In this document: piece by piece, positions 23,320 to 32,135 of the stretch | Numbering within the stretch: position 1 is the first letter of the stretch | Layout: each line of letters begins with the position of its first letter | Origin: Gammaproteobacteria bacterium | GTDB lineage: Bacteria; Pseudomonadota; Gammaproteobacteria; Pseudomonadales; Halieaceae | Assembly (NCBI GenBank): GCA_030427085.1 | Contig: JAUHXH010000002.1 | Span: 124,001-188,000 of the forward strand | DNA: 64,000 nt | Direction of reading: 5' to 3' | The notes under the pieces: generated by a model | Seen by the model: the letters and a program-made list of their open reading frames with translations, nothing else | The model's database searches: none | What the model was told of the DNA's origin: nothing | Translations under genes and position numbers: made by a program

Positions 23320-25226
23320 GCGAAGTAGTTAAAGCCGATCAGGTTCCAGGTGCTGTAGAACCACAGCCCCAGCAGTGCCAGCAGGGACACCAGCGTGTGC
23401 CGCAGTCGGGGCCAGACACCGGTGAACAGTGCGTCACGCCACACCTGCCAGCTCAGGAAGGCATGGTACAAGGTGACCGGGATCAGCAGTAACGGCAGTA
23501 CCAGTGACACCTTGAGCAAAGTCGGGAGCTTGTAGAACAGTGACTCCAGTCCACCGCTCACACTCACACCGATAAGCAGCAGGAAGAATAGCGTGCCGCC
23601 AGCGAAGGCCAGCGACACCAGTTCAGCGCGCTTCTCCGCTGCGGGTGCCGAACAAATTTGTCGGCGTTGGTAGAGTTGACGCAGCACGATCAGCAAGGGC
23701 ACCAGTGTGAGCAGGCCGATGACCAGCAAGGTGAAATCGGCCGTTTGATAGAAGGGCACGCGGTAGAACTGGAACACGCCAAGGCCATCCATAACGAAGC
23801 CTTCAGCGGTGCCGTCTTCTGCCAGTTGGAAGGCGATACGCTCACTGCCGTAAATGGCGCGGAACAATCCGGGCTCTTCTTCGATGTAGCGCTTGTCGCC
23901 GATCAGCAGGGTGTCGTCTGGCATCGGTATCACTTTCATGCCGCCCAGGGGCGACATGATGGCTTCGATTTTGGTGAAACTCGCACGCGAGCTGTTGTAT
24001 ACCCCAGCGTACTTGTGAGCCCGCTCGGCAAAGTCTTCGGGGGGCTCAAGTTGCGGTGTTTCGGTGGGGAAAAATTCGTCGTAGAAGGCTTTCACGAAGT
24101 GCTGGTGAACCGCGCCGCCGTTAGGTCCACTGAAGGATGAGAACAACATGAAATTCTCTGACTTCGACAAACCAAAGTGGGAGTTGAAGCGGGTGGTGGC
24201 ACCGTCGTGTCCGAAATTGTCAAACCCTTCCGGGCCGTACTCACGTTTGAGGAAACCCAGGCCCAGGCCGCGCACGCGCTCGTCGTGCACAAAACCTTCG
24301 TCCAGCATCTGCTGCAGGGTCTCCGGCTTGAGAATACGTTTGCCATCGTAGGCGCCGTCATTCAACAGGGCGCGGGCAAACAACACCATGTCACTGGCAC
24401 TGACAGCAGCAGCCCCGGCGGGGCCGAAGTTGGCCACGATTTCGTACGGCGTTTCCACGAACTTGCCCGCCTCAATCAGGTAGGCCTTGGCCATGAAAGG
24501 TTCAAACTCGGCGGGCAGGGGTTCCTTGAAGGTGGAGTGCGACATACCCAGTACATCGAAGATATGGTTTTCGATGTAGTCATTGAATGATTCACCGCTC
24601 ACGTTCGCCACGATGAGCCCGGCCAACGCCGTGGCCCAGTTGGAGTAAGCCACTCGCACACCGGGTTCGATCACGCGCTGCGGCTGGTAGTAGGCCAGGG
24701 ACTCTGCCAGCGGTTTGATGCGGGCAGGATCATCGATAATCAGGTAACCAACGGCCCCGTCTTCAAAGCCCGCAGTGTGAGTGAGAATGTGGCGCAAGGT
24801 TACCGGCTTTCCGGGCCAGCTATCTTCAACCTGGAAGGTCTTGAGGTAGGTGTTTACATCCGTGTCGAGATCGAGGCGGCCCTGCTCGACCTGTTGCATT
24901 ACAGCGATCCAGGTGAACAGTTTGGAGATGGAGCCTGGCCGTACCATGGAGCTTTCGCCATCGAGCGGGATGCGTTTTTCCACGTCGATATAGCCGTAGC
25001 CTTTTTCGAGTATGACCTTGCCGTCTTTCATCATGGCAACAACACCCGACGGACTGTTGTGCGCTTCCATGGCGGGTTCCACCGCGCCATCGACGAAGGC
25101 TTCAACAACGTCCGGGTTGCTGACATCGGGGATCGTTACGGCGAATGCGCTTGCACATGCCAGTGCGCTGCTGGCAGCGATGGCCAGTTGTTTGATTGCG
25201 GGTACTAAACGTTTACTTGTTCTCAT
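23316..25226 (-). CDS. Class C beta-lactamase-like serine hydrolase with C-terminal membrane domain
   Basis: 636 residues. A signal peptide (to about residue 29, ASAFA-V) is followed by the beta-lactamase/DD-peptidase fold: Ser99-I-S-Lys102 nucleophile motif, 'YSNW' (YxN), and 'FGHDGAT' (third HxG-type motif). A middle beta-rich domain leads into four hydrophobic segments from 'FTLLVIGLLTLVPLLIVL' to the C-terminus. The catalytic domain is therefore periplasmic and tethered to the inner membrane. By family it could be a D-aminopeptidase, DD-peptidase or esterase; with the DgcN-DgcA-like genes next to it, cleavage of D-amino-acid peptides is the best guess. It resembles the serine hydrolase at 34.6-36.6 kb in domain layout. 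Confidence 0.88.
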   Translation of the reverse strand: MRTSKRLVPAIKQLAIAASSALACASAFAVTIPDVSNPDVVEAFVDGAVEPAMEAHNSPSGVVAMMKDGKVILEKGYGYIDVEKRIPLDGESSMVRPGSISKLFTWIAVMQQVEQGRLDLDTDVNTYLKTFQVEDSWPGKPVTLRHILTHTAGFEDGAVGYLIIDDPARIKPLAESLAYYQPQRVIEPGVRVAYSNWATALAGLIVANVSGESFNDYIENHIFDVLGMSHSTFKEPLPAEFEPFMAKAYLIEAGKFVETPYEIVANFGPAGAAAVSASDMVLFARALLNDGAYDGKRILKPETLQQMLDEGFVHDERVRGLGLGFLKREYGPEGFDNFGHDGATTRFNSHFGLSKSENFMLFSSFSGPNGGAVHQHFVKAFYDEFFPTETPQLEPPEDFAERAHKYAGVYNSSRASFTKIEAIMSPLGGMKVIPMPDDTLLIGDKRYIEEEPGLFRAIYGSERIAFQLAEDGTAEGFVMDGLGVFQFYRVPFYQTADFTLLVIGLLTLVPLLIVLRQLYQRRQICSAPAAEKRAELVSLAFAGGTLFFLLLIGVSVSGGLESLFYKLPTLLKVSLVLPLLLIPVTLYHAFLSWQVWRDALFTGVWPRLRHTLVSLLALLGLWFYSTWNLIGFNYFA

Positions 25227-25243
25227 TGTTGCGATCCCTGTTT

Positions 25244-26419
25244 TTACGCTGTCCAGATTTCACCCAGCACCCGGGTAAAGTTGCCACCCAGCACACCGCG
25301 AATGTCGTCGTCGGAGTACTTCCGCCGAATCAGTCCTTCCACCAGGTCGTAGGTGCGACGCGGATGATCGAAGCCATCCACGTCGAGTTTTTCCCTGAAG
25401 GCGTAACTGGCGGAGTAACCGGATTTGAGTGCCGTCTGGGCATCGGCTGGCATGTCGTCGTAGCCGTGCATGTCCTGATCAGAGCCTATGCCGACGTGTT
25501 CAATGCCCACCATGTCGGCGATATAGCTGATGTGGTCGATATAACTTTCGATGTTGGTCGGCTCTTTGTCGCTGACGAACTGCCGAACGGCGGTAATGCC
25601 CATCACGCTGCCGGCTTTGGCCATAGCGCGAATCGCATCGTCGGACTTACAACGCACGTGACCGCCCGCCAGTGCACGCACATTGGAGTGGGTGATCAAC
25701 ACCGGTTTTTGCGACAGTTCAAACGCATCCAGCGTGGTTTGGTCGCCGCAATGGGAGACATCGATTGCCATGCCCACCTCATTCATGCGCTCAATCACAG
25801 ACGCGCCCAGAGAGCTCACGCCACCATCGATGCGATCGGTTGAACCACTGCCCAACAGGTTCTGACGGTTGTACGTCAATTGACTGACACGCTGGCCAAG
25901 CTGGTAGTACACGTCTACGTCATCAGGGGTCTGGAAGTGATCCGAGTTCTGGATGCCGAGGATCATGCCGATGCTTTTGCCTTTTTGCAGGCGCTCCAGG
26001 TCGGCCAGAGTGTCGATGCGCAGGATCTGATCTGGCCGCTCGGCGGTCAGTGCGTTCATGCGTGCGATGAAGCCCATGGCGGCGTCCCCGCCCAGTCCGA
26101 CTGCGGGGTGGAACACGTCCACGCCGCTGTTGAGAACCAGCGCAAGATGTTCGTCGCTCACCGCGAAGCCATCTTCGCGCTTGGGTTGCGGCGCCATCAT
26201 GGCCTGGACCATAAGGCCGTAGTCGTAGGGCGCAGACAGCATGTCAAACACGCGGGTGGATGCCACCAGATCCACCGCACGACGGCTGTAGCGCTGCTCA
26301 CTGGCTGCGAAAACCTGATAGCTGCCGAGATTGATCATGGGTGCAGCGATCGTTGCGCTGCCGAGCCCCTTGAGAAAGCGTCGGCGATTCCATTCCTGTG
26401 TTTTTGTTCTGCCCATCAT
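25244..26419 (-). CDS. Tat-exported peptidase M19 (membrane dipeptidase)-like protein, metal site incomplete
   Basis: 391 residues. 'NRRRFLKGLGSATIAAPMI' (11-29) is a twin-arginine signal. The barrel matches renal-dipeptidase-like M19 proteins: 'YYQLGQRVSQLTYN', 'GVSSLGASVIERMNEVGMAIDVSH' (His223), 'KPVLITHSNVRAL' (His244) and 'VGIEHVGIGSDQD' near the end. However the N-terminal HxD motif is replaced (Leu61/Ala63 in 'VFDMLSAPYD') and the bridging Glu is Gln157 in 'LGIQNSDH'. So only part of the usual binuclear zinc site is present. The protein may be a one-metal enzyme or a binding protein for D-amino-acid dipeptides. It lies between the serine hydrolase and the epimerase in the same unit. 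Confidence 0.85.
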   Translation of the reverse strand: MMGRTKTQEWNRRRFLKGLGSATIAAPMINLGSYQVFAASEQRYSRRAVDLVASTRVFDMLSAPYDYGLMVQAMMAPQPKREDGFAVSDEHLALVLNSGVDVFHPAVGLGGDAAMGFIARMNALTAERPDQILRIDTLADLERLQKGKSIGMILGIQNSDHFQTPDDVDVYYQLGQRVSQLTYNRQNLLGSGSTDRIDGGVSSLGASVIERMNEVGMAIDVSHCGDQTTLDAFELSQKPVLITHSNVRALAGGHVRCKSDDAIRAMAKAGSVMGITAVRQFVSDKEPTNIESYIDHISYIADMVGIEHVGIGSDQDMHGYDDMPADAQTALKSGYSASYAFREKLDVDGFDHPRRTYDLVEGLIRRKYSDDDIRGVLGGNFTRVLGEIWTA

Positions 26420-26449
26420 TGCTCCCGTTGTATTTGCACTAATGACGGT

Positions 26450-27427
26450 TCAACCCCACAGCGCCGGATTGGGTGGGGTGACGATGCCGCCATCGCCATA
26501 GTCGAGGCCGTTGTCCACGTCATGGCTCAGGAACAGGGCGCCGTCGATGTCTACGAACTGACAGAACTGGCCAATGACGAAGGCTGGTGCCATGGAAAGC
26601 GAGGAACCCATCATGTTGCCGATCATCAGGGTCTTGCCGTCGCGCTGGGCCAGCTTCACCAGTTCCAGGCCCTGGGTCAGCCCGCCACATTTGTCGAGCT
26701 TGATGTTGATAACGTCGTAGTATTTGCTGATGCGATGGTAGTCTGCGCTGTGCAGGCATGATTCATCTGCACCCAGGGGGACCGGAGATTGGTAACCTTC
26801 CAGCGCCTCGTCGTCGCCGCGGCGCAGTGGTTGTTCGATCATGGCCACGCCGAGCTGCTGGGTGGCGGGCGCGTACTCGCGCAACTCCTCGATACTCCAG
26901 CCCTGGTTGACGTCGATAATCAGCGATGCATCGGGGCGTGCTTTGCGAATCGCTTCCAGTCGCTCGATGGGGGCATCGTCGCTCAGTTTGATTTTCAGGT
27001 TGGGATAGCGGCTGTACGCTTTGGCCTGTGCGGCCATTGCTTCCGGTGAGTCGATGCCGACAGTGCACACTGTGGTGAGTGGCTTGGGAGTCATGTCCAG
27101 CAGCTGCCAGATCGAAGTGCCGGCCCGCTTGGCTTCCAGATCCCACATGGCGCAATCCAGAGCGTTGAGGGCGCCGCCGGCGGGCAAGCGATTCTGCACT
27201 TCCTGTCGCGACAGGCCGCCTTCGACGGCGGCCGCTATTTCATCCAGTTGGGCTGCCATACTTTGTTGTGTTTCGTCGAAGTAGTAGATTCCCATGCCCT
27301 CGCCGCAGCCGCGTAGTTCACCGTCCTCAAGTGTGACGCGAACGGTATGGCACGCATCGAAGCTGTAGCCGGTAATCGTGAAGGGTTGCTTCATCGGAAA
27401 GCTGATGGATTCGATTTGCATCTTCAC
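26450..27427 (-). CDS. dgcA: Enolase-superfamily epimerase: N-acetyl-D-glutamate racemase (DgcA-like) or L-Ala-D/L-Glu epimerase
   Basis: 325 residues of the muconate-lactonizing/dipeptide-epimerase group. Catalytic residues are intact: Lys145-Ile-Lys147, Asp172 ('IIDVNQGW'), Glu198 ('IEQPL'), Asp221 ('LGADES') and Lys243 ('NIKLDKCGG'). The GTG at 27427 is the best start: AGGAGG ends seven bases before it, and it overlaps the previous stop as GTGA; the ATG at 27421 is too far from the SD. Genes of this type were long called Ala-Glu epimerases; next to a DUF1611 gene the established reading is DgcA, which racemises N-acetyl-D-glutamate to the L form. Substrate is inferred from the neighbour. 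Confidence 0.82.
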   Translation of the reverse strand: MKMQIESISFPMKQPFTITGYSFDACHTVRVTLEDGELRGCGEGMGIYYFDETQQSMAAQLDEIAAAVEGGLSRQEVQNRLPAGGALNALDCAMWDLEAKRAGTSIWQLLDMTPKPLTTVCTVGIDSPEAMAAQAKAYSRYPNLKIKLSDDAPIERLEAIRKARPDASLIIDVNQGWSIEELREYAPATQQLGVAMIEQPLRRGDDEALEGYQSPVPLGADESCLHSADYHRISKYYDVINIKLDKCGGLTQGLELVKLAQRDGKTLMIGNMMGSSLSMAPAFVIGQFCQFVDIDGALFLSHDVDNGLDYGDGGIVTPPNPALWG

Positions 27428-28470
27428 GATGTGGCCTCCTTGGCGGTGGTGGTAACGGTCATGGCTTGCAGTGAGTCAAGCAGCGCCTGCGGAATTTCTC
27501 GCAGCGGATCGAAACAGGGCAGGCCCAGTTCTGCTTCCAGTTCCTGTAAATAGTCGGGTATCTCGTCAGCGGCCAGCCGTGAGGTGTTCACACTGATTCC
27601 CACACAGCGAATGGTGGGGTTGGTGATGGCGCCAACCGCCACGGTGCGTTCGATCACTTCGGCAATGGGTGCCAGCGGAAAGTCCTCCCAGCCGGAGATG
27701 TGGGTACGACCCGCCTCGTGGCACACAACGAAAGCGTCGGGTTGCGACCCCAGCAACAGACCCGTGCTGACCGCGGCGTAACCGGGATGCGTCAGGCAGC
27801 CCTGGCCTTCCACAACGTCCCAGTGATCGGGGCTGTTGGCGGGAGACAGCAATTCCGCGGCGCCGGAGATGAAGTCAGCCACCACCGAGTCGATGGGCAT
27901 GCCCTCGCCGGTGATCATGATCCCGGTCTGGCCGCTGGCACGGAAGCGGGCGTTGAAGCCGGCCTCACACATGGCGCGTTCCAGTGCCAGCGCAGTGTAT
28001 TTTTTTCCAACGGCGCAGTCTGTGCCCACTGTTAACAGGCGCAGCCCGGAGCGTTTTTTACCGGTGGCAACGGGAATCCCTGCGGGGGGAACGCGCACGT
28101 CGACCAGTCGCGTGCCGGCCGCGCGAGCCGCCGCCGACAGCAGCGGGTGGCTGGCCAGCGTTGAATGCACGCCGGCCACGATCTCCAGGCCCGCTTCCAC
28201 TGCCTGCAGAAGTGTGGGAAGCCAGCTGTCGGGAATGCCGCCGCCAATAGATGCCGTACCGATAATCAGCGAGCGCACACCTTGCTCGGCTGCCTCGGCA
28301 ATAGACAGCGTGGGCAAGCCCAGATCGATGCCGTCGTCCACCAGGCTAAGTTGGCCCAGGCATTGCTCCGGCCGCCACTGGGCCAGGCCGGCACCTGTTT
28401 TGGCATAGGTCGGGTCTTTTACATCGCCCAGAAAAATCAGATAGGGCGGTGTCAGTTCGATGACTTTCAT
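27424..28470 (-). CDS. dgcN: DUF1611 protein, D-glutamate N-acetyltransferase-like (DgcN-like)
   Basis: 348 residues from ATG 28470 (AGGAGA ten bases upstream). The family has an N-terminal Rossmann-like part ('YLIFLGDVKDPTYAKTG') and a P-loop-like C-terminal domain ('LTVGTDCAVGKKYTALALERAM', 146-167), followed by 'RASGQTGIMITGEGMPIDSVVADF' and 'VVEGQGCLTHPGY'. DUF1611 proteins were recently shown to include DgcN, which N-acetylates D-glutamate in marine Proteobacteria as the first step of a pathway completed by DgcA. The gene directly precedes the epimerase with overlapping codons, the known dgcN-dgcA order. The final deacetylase of the pathway is not in the window. Confidence 0.83.
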   Translation of the reverse strand: MKVIELTPPYLIFLGDVKDPTYAKTGAGLAQWRPEQCLGQLSLVDDGIDLGLPTLSIAEAAEQGVRSLIIGTASIGGGIPDSWLPTLLQAVEAGLEIVAGVHSTLASHPLLSAAARAAGTRLVDVRVPPAGIPVATGKKRSGLRLLTVGTDCAVGKKYTALALERAMCEAGFNARFRASGQTGIMITGEGMPIDSVVADFISGAAELLSPANSPDHWDVVEGQGCLTHPGYAAVSTGLLLGSQPDAFVVCHEAGRTHISGWEDFPLAPIAEVIERTVAVGAITNPTIRCVGISVNTSRLAADEIPDYLQELEAELGLPCFDPLREIPQALLDSLQAMTVTTTAKEATS

Positions 28471-28512
28471 TGAATTGTGTTCTCCTGAGTGGCGGCCTCG
28501 CAATTACCCTGT

Positions 28513-29607
28513 TCAGCGTGTTGCGACGTGCCTCTCCTTACATATTTTCCAGACACCCACGGTCAGTAGCGGTACGACGAGTACCGCGATAAATACCAGG
28601 GTCAGTGCGCCGTAGCCGCGGGCAATCAGATCGATAATCCCGAAGTGGCTGGCGGCGAAGATCGACAGCAAGAGGAAGGCCAGCGCAATCGCCGGGCGAG
28701 CTGCCCGTGGCAGTTTTTTGCCGCTGTCCTCCAACCATCCATCGATACGTTCGTTCACGGCATGAAGTAGCGCAGTGCCGGTTTCGATAAAGGTGCCGAA
28801 TACAACAATGTGAAACAGCACCGCGAGCCAGGGCTGGTCGAGGGCCGCCATCAACGCGCTGGCGGGCACCGCTGCCGCACCGATCTGTGGGTACAAAGCC
28901 ATTAATGCGATGTAAAACGCGATCGCTGGTATTACCGCCACCAGGCCGGCAATCAATCCTGCGCCAATCGCCTGCCGGCGGCGGGTATGCAGCGCCACGG
29001 CAAACAGTACCGCCGGCAGCGTGGCCAGGTTGTAGCCCGAATACCGAACGCCACTGCTGAGCCAGTGTTCGCCGCCGTCTGCTTCACGGTAGGTGCTTGC
29101 GATGGTGTCACCAAATTGCTGGAAGGCGAGTACCAGCAACAGCAGGTAAACGCCGTACAGCAGGAAAGACCAGCCCGCGAGCACTCGCTTGATGTACTCG
29201 GAGCCGGCGAAGGTCAGCAGTGCAATGGTGGCAATCAATACCAGCGTGCCGGTAATGGCGGGCAGCCCGATGTTATCCGCAACGATTTCGCCGGCCGCGG
29301 AGCCGATCACCGACATGATCAGCAACAACAGCAGGCAGAAGGCGATCTCAAACACGAACCAGCCTCGCCCCAGCAGGGCGCGACTGAAGCGGCGGTAGTC
29401 GTAGGCCTGGAACACTCTGGCGAACTCAAAGCCCGCCGCCAGTACCAGGCTGAACATCGCGCCGGCAACCAGCAGGCCAATGATGCCGCCCACCGGTCCG
29501 CTGTCGAAAAAGAACTCGATCAGCTCACGGCCGGTGGCATAACCGCCACCGATCACCACCGACTGAAACACCAGCCCTGGCAGCAGGTAGTTACGGAACC
29601 AACTCAC
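28513..29607 (-). CDS. YkvI-like membrane transporter
   Basis: 364 residues with about ten membrane helices. 'LPGLVFQSVVIGGGYATGRELIEFFFDSGPVGGIIGLLVAG' with its unwound 'GGGYATG' helix is typical of the YkvI family, in the amino-acid/neurotransmitter-symporter (LeuT-like) superfamily. The start is GTG at 29607 with GGAAGG upstream. It lies 42 bases before the dgcN-like gene and 43 after the TonB receptor. It is the natural candidate for the inner-membrane uptake of the D-amino acid or dipeptide that the next two enzymes process. Confidence 0.82.
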   Translation of the reverse strand: MSWFRNYLLPGLVFQSVVIGGGYATGRELIEFFFDSGPVGGIIGLLVAGAMFSLVLAAGFEFARVFQAYDYRRFSRALLGRGWFVFEIAFCLLLLLIMSVIGSAAGEIVADNIGLPAITGTLVLIATIALLTFAGSEYIKRVLAGWSFLLYGVYLLLLVLAFQQFGDTIASTYREADGGEHWLSSGVRYSGYNLATLPAVLFAVALHTRRRQAIGAGLIAGLVAVIPAIAFYIALMALYPQIGAAAVPASALMAALDQPWLAVLFHIVVFGTFIETGTALLHAVNERIDGWLEDSGKKLPRAARPAIALAFLLLSIFAASHFGIIDLIARGYGALTLVFIAVLVVPLLTVGVWKICKERHVATR

Positions 29608-29650
29608 CCTTCCACGCCCTCGTATCTCCCGCTACCGCGTAAAACTCGCG

Positions 29651-31876
29651 TTAGAAATCGTAGCGCAGATTCACGCCGATGGTGCGCGGGCGCTCGAATA
29701 CACCGGTGGAGTTGTACAGGCCGGGGCCGGCGATCTGGTCGGTACGGCTGTTCAGTGCACGCTCGTCAAACAGGTTGGTGGCGTAAAGGCCCAGCGTGTA
29801 GTTTTCGTAGTTTGCACTGAGATTGACGTCGGTCAGGGCGCGGCTATCCACCGTCACCGCTTCATTGGTGGTGGACTCGCTGTAGGCAGACTCAAACTCG
29901 CCGGTGTAACGCACACCACCGGAGAACACGCCCTGCCAGCTACTGAACAAGGGGAAGTTGTAGTTCCAGCGCAGCGATGCGGTCCATTCCGGCAGGTTGG
30001 GAACCTGCTCCCCGCTAACCCCGCCCAGGCCGGGTTCGTCGGAATTGAGCGTGCTGTCAGCGTAGGCGATATTGGCCAGGAAAGTCAGGTTGTCGGTAGG
30101 ATTCAGCGACAGCTCGCCTTCCAGGCCGTAGGCGCTCAGGCCATCTTCGGCATTGGCGCCGGTGTTGACGCCGTTAGCAAAAATAGTGGTCTGGAAGTTA
30201 TCCCAGTCCAGCATCCACACCGCCAGGTCGTACTGAAACAGTCCATCGGTACTGCGACCCTTGGCGCCCAGTTCATAGCTCCACACTTCATCGGCTGCAA
30301 TCAGGGGATCGGCGAGGTTTTCACCGGTGATTGGATCCAGCAGGGGCAGGTTGGTCATGGCGGGGCGATAGCCGCTGGCAATCCTGCCGTAGAGGGACAA
30401 GGTGTCGGATGGGCGGTAGCTGGCTGCGAGCAGGTAGGTGTCGACGGTGTCTTCGATGACATCCCCGTTGAATTCGCTGTCACCGGCCAGAATACCCGCG
30501 GTGTTGAACTGCAGGGTCACTTCCGAGCTGCTGACGCGCACGCCGGCAGTGACATCGAAGTCAGGAGTGAAGTAGTAAGTGATGTCACCGAATCCGGCGA
30601 ATTCCTCGTAGTCTGAGGGCAGATTTGCCCGGAGCACTTCGAATGGCGGTTCCGGTGTCACCGAAACCAGCTGGTTGTTGAAGGTTTCTTCTTCGGTGTA
30701 GTACAGGCCAACGATCCATTCCAGCTTGTCGCTGGGTGAAGAGGTCAGTCGCAGTTCCTGAACACTTTTGTCGGAGCCCTGCTCAAGGTCTGCCAGCACC
30801 GAAGTGGTGGTACCGGGTGGCTGCCCTGCTACCTGGTCCAACAGGCCACCGATGGCCGCGGTGAGATCGGATTGCTGTGCGTAGCTCATTTCCACGTTGC
30901 TGGTGTTGAAGGTTAGCGTGGCCGAGTCGAAGGCGTATTCTACGGTACCGGAAATGATTTCGTATTCGACTTGCTCAGTGCCGGGTTGGGAGATGGTAGT
31001 GAAGTCACCCCACATGGCTTTATCGCTGTCGATACCGGCCAGCTGTACGGTAGAGCCGATGACGTAGTTCGCTTCCTGTTTTACGTACTTGAAGCGCAGA
31101 TCCAGCCGATCGGTGGGGCGGTAGAGCACATCGAGTGAGGCGCCTTCGTTATCTGCCTGGTCCACGTCTTCGTCAATGACCTCACCGGTGGCGGCGTTCA
31201 CGTAGTCCACGTAACCGGCACGGTCCTGGCGGAAGCCCGACAGGGTGACGCCCAGCGTGTCTTTGATAATGGGCACGCTAAGCGTGCCACTCAGGGTGTT
31301 GCCGGCATCACCGTTCTCGATGGTATTGGCATCCACGCTGACATTGCCGCGTACTTCTTCAAGGGCGGGATCTTTGGAGATGTAGCGCATCATGCCGCCG
31401 ACCGAGGTGGCGCCGTAGAGCGTACCCTGGGGGCCCTTGATCACTTCGATACGCTCGACGTCCATCAGCAGGCCGTCCAGGAAAGTGCCGCCGCCGGCAA
31501 AGTTGGTATTGGTGGACAGCGGCGTATCGTCCAGATAGACCCCGAATACGGGAATCGCCAGGGTCTGGGGTACACCGCGTGCGGCCACGGTGCCTCGGCC
31601 AATTGAGCCGGAGTCGTCAAAGGTCACACCCGGTGTATAGGCGAAGATGTCAGACACCTGTTGCAAGCCCTGGAATTTGAAGCTGTCTGGCGACACCGCG
31701 ACTACCGCTGCGGGCACGTCCTGCAGTTTTTGCTCCCGACGGCTGGCGGTTACCAGCACTTCTTCCAGAGCGGCTTCTTCCGAAGTGGCGGAAGACTGCG
31801 CCATCGCTGACAGTGACAAACTCGCGGCCGAGACGGCGGCGCCCAGAATCGAGTACTTCAAAATACCTGCTTTCAT
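29651..31876 (-). CDS. TonB-dependent outer-membrane receptor
   Basis: 741 residues from ATG 31876 (AGGGGGA upstream). Signal peptide 'MKAGILKYSILGAAVSAASL' with cleavage near AMA-Q, then a TonB-box-like 'EEVLVTASRRE', plug domain ('RGVPQTLAIPVFGVYLDDTP', 'VERIEVIKGPQGTLYGATSVGGMMRYISKDP'), and a beta-barrel ending in '...TIGVNLRYDF' with the C-terminal aromatic residue needed for barrel assembly. The ligand is unknown; the operon position suggests peptidoglycan-derived peptides or D-amino-acid peptides rather than iron. It is first in the unit, divergent from the FadR-type GntR gene at 32136. Confidence 0.93.
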   Translation of the reverse strand: MKAGILKYSILGAAVSAASLSLSAMAQSSATSEEAALEEVLVTASRREQKLQDVPAAVVAVSPDSFKFQGLQQVSDIFAYTPGVTFDDSGSIGRGTVAARGVPQTLAIPVFGVYLDDTPLSTNTNFAGGGTFLDGLLMDVERIEVIKGPQGTLYGATSVGGMMRYISKDPALEEVRGNVSVDANTIENGDAGNTLSGTLSVPIIKDTLGVTLSGFRQDRAGYVDYVNAATGEVIDEDVDQADNEGASLDVLYRPTDRLDLRFKYVKQEANYVIGSTVQLAGIDSDKAMWGDFTTISQPGTEQVEYEIISGTVEYAFDSATLTFNTSNVEMSYAQQSDLTAAIGGLLDQVAGQPPGTTTSVLADLEQGSDKSVQELRLTSSPSDKLEWIVGLYYTEEETFNNQLVSVTPEPPFEVLRANLPSDYEEFAGFGDITYYFTPDFDVTAGVRVSSSEVTLQFNTAGILAGDSEFNGDVIEDTVDTYLLAASYRPSDTLSLYGRIASGYRPAMTNLPLLDPITGENLADPLIAADEVWSYELGAKGRSTDGLFQYDLAVWMLDWDNFQTTIFANGVNTGANAEDGLSAYGLEGELSLNPTDNLTFLANIAYADSTLNSDEPGLGGVSGEQVPNLPEWTASLRWNYNFPLFSSWQGVFSGGVRYTGEFESAYSESTTNEAVTVDSRALTDVNLSANYENYTLGLYATNLFDERALNSRTDQIAGPGLYNSTGVFERPRTIGVNLRYDF

Positions 31877-31975
31877 GTGATCCCCCTGGAAGCTGAACGG
31901 TTCTGGCGGTCGGCTCCACGGGTGGGGCACGCCGTCAGGTCATTGGTCTGAGGCTCGTTATATCACGCTAATTAC

Positions 31976-32011
31976 ATAAATAAAACAGCCATAAAATGTT
32001 TATAAATAAAA
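31976..32011. repeat. Direct repeat in the TonB receptor/GntR intergenic region
   Basis: ATAAATAAAA occurs at 31976-31985 and again at 32002-32011, 26 bases apart; GCCATAA occurs at 31988-31994 and 32019-32025. The region is far more AT-rich than the genes around it. It is the obvious place for promoters of both divergent genes and for binding of the neighbouring GntR regulator. Confidence 0.4.
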
Positions 32012-32135
32012 TATGACTGCCATAATGGTGCCTTGAACCGATTAAGCGGTGACAGGAGCCCCTGGGGGCAGGGCGTGTCACAATGGGCGCGACAGCGCGG
32101 GCCATGCGCGAAAACCAAGGGAATAAGAAGCTGGC

